64,000 nt of DNA from Marsupella aquatica. Taxonomy: Eukaryota > Marchantiophyta. The position numbers were made by a program, and so were the translations under genes. The DNA lies in assembly GCA_973895155.1 (NCBI GenBank), contig OZ316893.1:16306001-16370000 (forward strand), given 5' to 3'. The stretch's first letter is position 1; each line of letters begins with the position of its first letter. Positions 62,217 to 64,000 of this stretch are shown piece by piece. The notes under the pieces were generated by a model. The model was given only the letters and a program-made list of their open reading frames with translations, made no database searches and was not told where the DNA came from.

Positions 62217-64000
62217 AATGTGCGACCCTCTCCAAATATGTTACCACGGAGATTGAGAGCAACATATCAAGAAATGGGTATGCCAGAAGAAGGACATGGA
62301 TCAGAGTCACACTCCTCATCAAGTGCTAGTGGAAGCAGTAACCCTGATGAAGAGGTACCTCGGACGGATGAACAAGTAACTGATGACCAGGATAGAGCCA
62401 TGGATGACTTTATGGTTGATTGGTTTGGTGCCGACAACCCTGGTGATGACCTTCCCAATGAAGGGCAGGTGCCCCCCAAGGATCCATGCCCAAGACATAC
62501 CCCTGAGGGACAACGCCAATGGGAAGAAGCAGAGGAACATGCCCGAACACCTATCTATGAGGGTGCTCGTTTGAGTCATCTTTTAGCCATCTTGGGGTTG
62601 ATGAACCTACAGGCCAAACACAAGGCAAGCAATGCCTTGTTATCTGATATGTTTGCACTTTGCCATGACCTTATGTTACCCACTGAGAATGTGTTGCCAG
62701 CAACTTGGAAGGAGGCAAAGAGTGTTCTCTCATCTATTGGCATGGAATATCATATTGTTCATGCATGTGTGAATGATTGCATGTTATTTCATGGGGCCAA
62801 TGCAAACATGACACAATGTACAACATGTGATGAGCCTCGCTATGACCCCAACATGCTAACAAAGAAGGTGCCAAGGAAGGCTGTTTGTTGGTTTCCCATC
62901 ATTCCTTGGTTGTTGCACATGTATCGGTGTTCTGACTTGGCAGAGTTGATGGTATGGCATAAGACTCATCGATCAGAGTTTGGTGTCATGCGGTTGCCAG
63001 TTGACTCCCCTGCTCACAAACATATTGAGGCAACATGGCCAGACTTTGCACATGATCCTCGCCATGTGAGGCTAGGATTGGCATCTGATGGAGTTAGCCC
63101 TCATTCACTTGGAGGAAAGGGGCAACCTACATCAGTTTGGCCTGTGGTTGTCATGAATTATAACCTCCCATCATGGCTATCCATGAAGAAGGGGTTCCTT
63201 TTATTGTCTTTGATTATCCCAGGTCCAAAAAAGGTGAAGAACTTTGACACTTACTTGGCACTATTGGTTGGAGAACTTCAAAAATTATGGGATGGAGTGT
63301 GGGCATATGATGGCAGGAAAATTATAGGAGGTTTTCCACGTGTCTTTCAATTGAGAGGGATCATTTGTTGGACAATGCATGACTATCCTGGTAAGATGAC
63401 TTCCATGCCATTTGCAACCCTTTGATAATGTGTAGTTCCTATTGTTGTTTCTCATGTGACAACCCTAACATAAAGTTTGCATGGTTTGATTTCTTCTGTG
63501 TAAGCAGGGTTTGGTTTTGTCTCTGGATTGCAAACTCAGGGGTACAAAGCTTGCTCTACTTGTGGCCCAAGCTTAGAGGACATGGCCACATATTGTTCAT
63601 GGATTAGAAAGATTGTTTATATTGGGCATACAAAGTTTCTTCCCATGGGGCATGAGATGAGGTTTGACCCACTTCTATTCTGCTCCTTTGACATGCCATT
63701 TGGTGATGAGCGTGAAATTCCTGATGCAACAAGTTTTGCACATTGGAAGTCACTAGCTGATAGGGTGGCAGACCCAAATGATTCCTTCACCTTGATAGGA
63801 CAGGTTTGACCAGGTGGAGTATACTAGCCACTTTGCCCTATTGGTCTGAGTTGAAGATCCGCCATCTCTTAGACCCCATGCACATAGAGGGAAATGTGGG
63901 GAAGGCTTTGATAAAGCATTTTTATGGGAAGAAGGACACTAATTTTAGAGAGGCATGCAAGGAGATGGAAATGCATCCAGATGTTTGGGTGACAACTGAT
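62217..64000 (+). CDS. CACTA tnp2 transposase, partial
   Basis: Exon 62217-63390 follows TTTTAG and reads NVRPSPNMLPRRLRATYQEMG, an acidic/Ser linker, then the tnp2 region (SHLLAILGLMNLQAKHKAS, EYHIVHACVNDCMLFHG, CTTCDEPRYD, LLHMYRCSDLAELMVWH, RLGLASDGVSPHSLGG, VVVMNYNLPSWL). GTAAGA donor at 63391 and an acceptor at 63507 remove a 117 bp intron in frame. The next exon gives YKACSTCGPSLEDM and KFLPMGHEMRFDP. TGA at 63807-63809 then breaks the frame. Typical sequence resumes at 63812 (RWSILATLPYWSELKIRHLL, DPMHIEGNVGKALI) to the window edge. This may be a small deletion or shift. Truncated by the edge. Confidence 0.85.

Larger units (their letters stand above)
49709..64000 (+). mobile_element. 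CACTA (En/Spm) element, left end to beyond the window
   Basis: Starts CACTACAACACTACC at 49709, exactly where the gypsy B LTR stops, with AGT (49706-49708) as candidate 3 bp TSD. A subterminal zone full of CGCAAA/TTTGCG motifs follows. Inside are a minus-strand TnpA-like gene (50673-52638), and on the plus strand a first exon, a SET exon and tnp2 exons (60881-64000). A LINE interrupts it (53617-60513). The right end is not in the window. Confidence 0.85.

Overview
This is nuclear DNA from a land plant with a transposon-rich genome. The evidence is the mix of plant-type elements: two Ty3/gypsy elements of Tat/Athila-like layout, one Ty1/copia element with an initiator-Met PBS, an L1-type LINE with DUF4283-like ORF1, two CACTA (En/Spm) elements with tnp2 and DUF4216 parts, MITEs, and a plant-type DUF7869 gene. 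I saw no rRNA, tRNA or ordinary single-copy host gene. The species cannot be fixed from the sequence.

Layout. 1-3330: old fragments (possible LINE RNase H end, a truncated LTR fragment at 1494-2376, a 333 bp MITE). 3334-4990: end of a CACTA element with its DUF4216 C-terminus, minus strand. About 5480-24053: a DUF7869 pseudogene on the minus strand, cut into pieces by a 287 bp MITE (5824-6110), gypsy element A (6911-20780, inside a 350 bp direct duplication), a 1.5 kb GC-rich insert (22347-23840) and gypsy element B (from 24054). 24054-49708: gypsy B, minus strand, with LTRs of about 4.7 kb. It is split by a Ty1/copia element in RNase H (30415-36982, TSD GCAAA) and by a 3.9 kb solo-LTR-like element C in its 5' LTR (42470-46392, TSD ACCAT/ACCGT). 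49709-64000: a CACTA element that starts inside the gypsy B 5' LTR and runs off the window. It is itself split by a 6.9 kb LINE (53617-60513, 13 bp TSD).

How it works together. Nearly every reading frame belongs to a mobile element, and most are broken by single stops or frameshifts. The least damaged coding parts are gypsy A (gag, pro, RT/RNase H/integrase and an 810-codon extra ORF), the copia pol, and the CACTA genes at the right edge.

The most unusual items are: (1) a SET-domain exon inside the CACTA transposase gene, phase-compatible with the same first exon as tnp2; (2) gypsy LTRs that themselves encode a long 'FGLP' plus coiled-coil protein, seen in three copies; (3) an array of 18-nt palindromes (GACGCTTCAGAAAGCGTC) with non-repeating spacers in the LTRs and pol/aORF spacer of gypsy A; (4) the 350 bp duplication that flanks gypsy A, where a target-site duplication of about 5 bp is expected.
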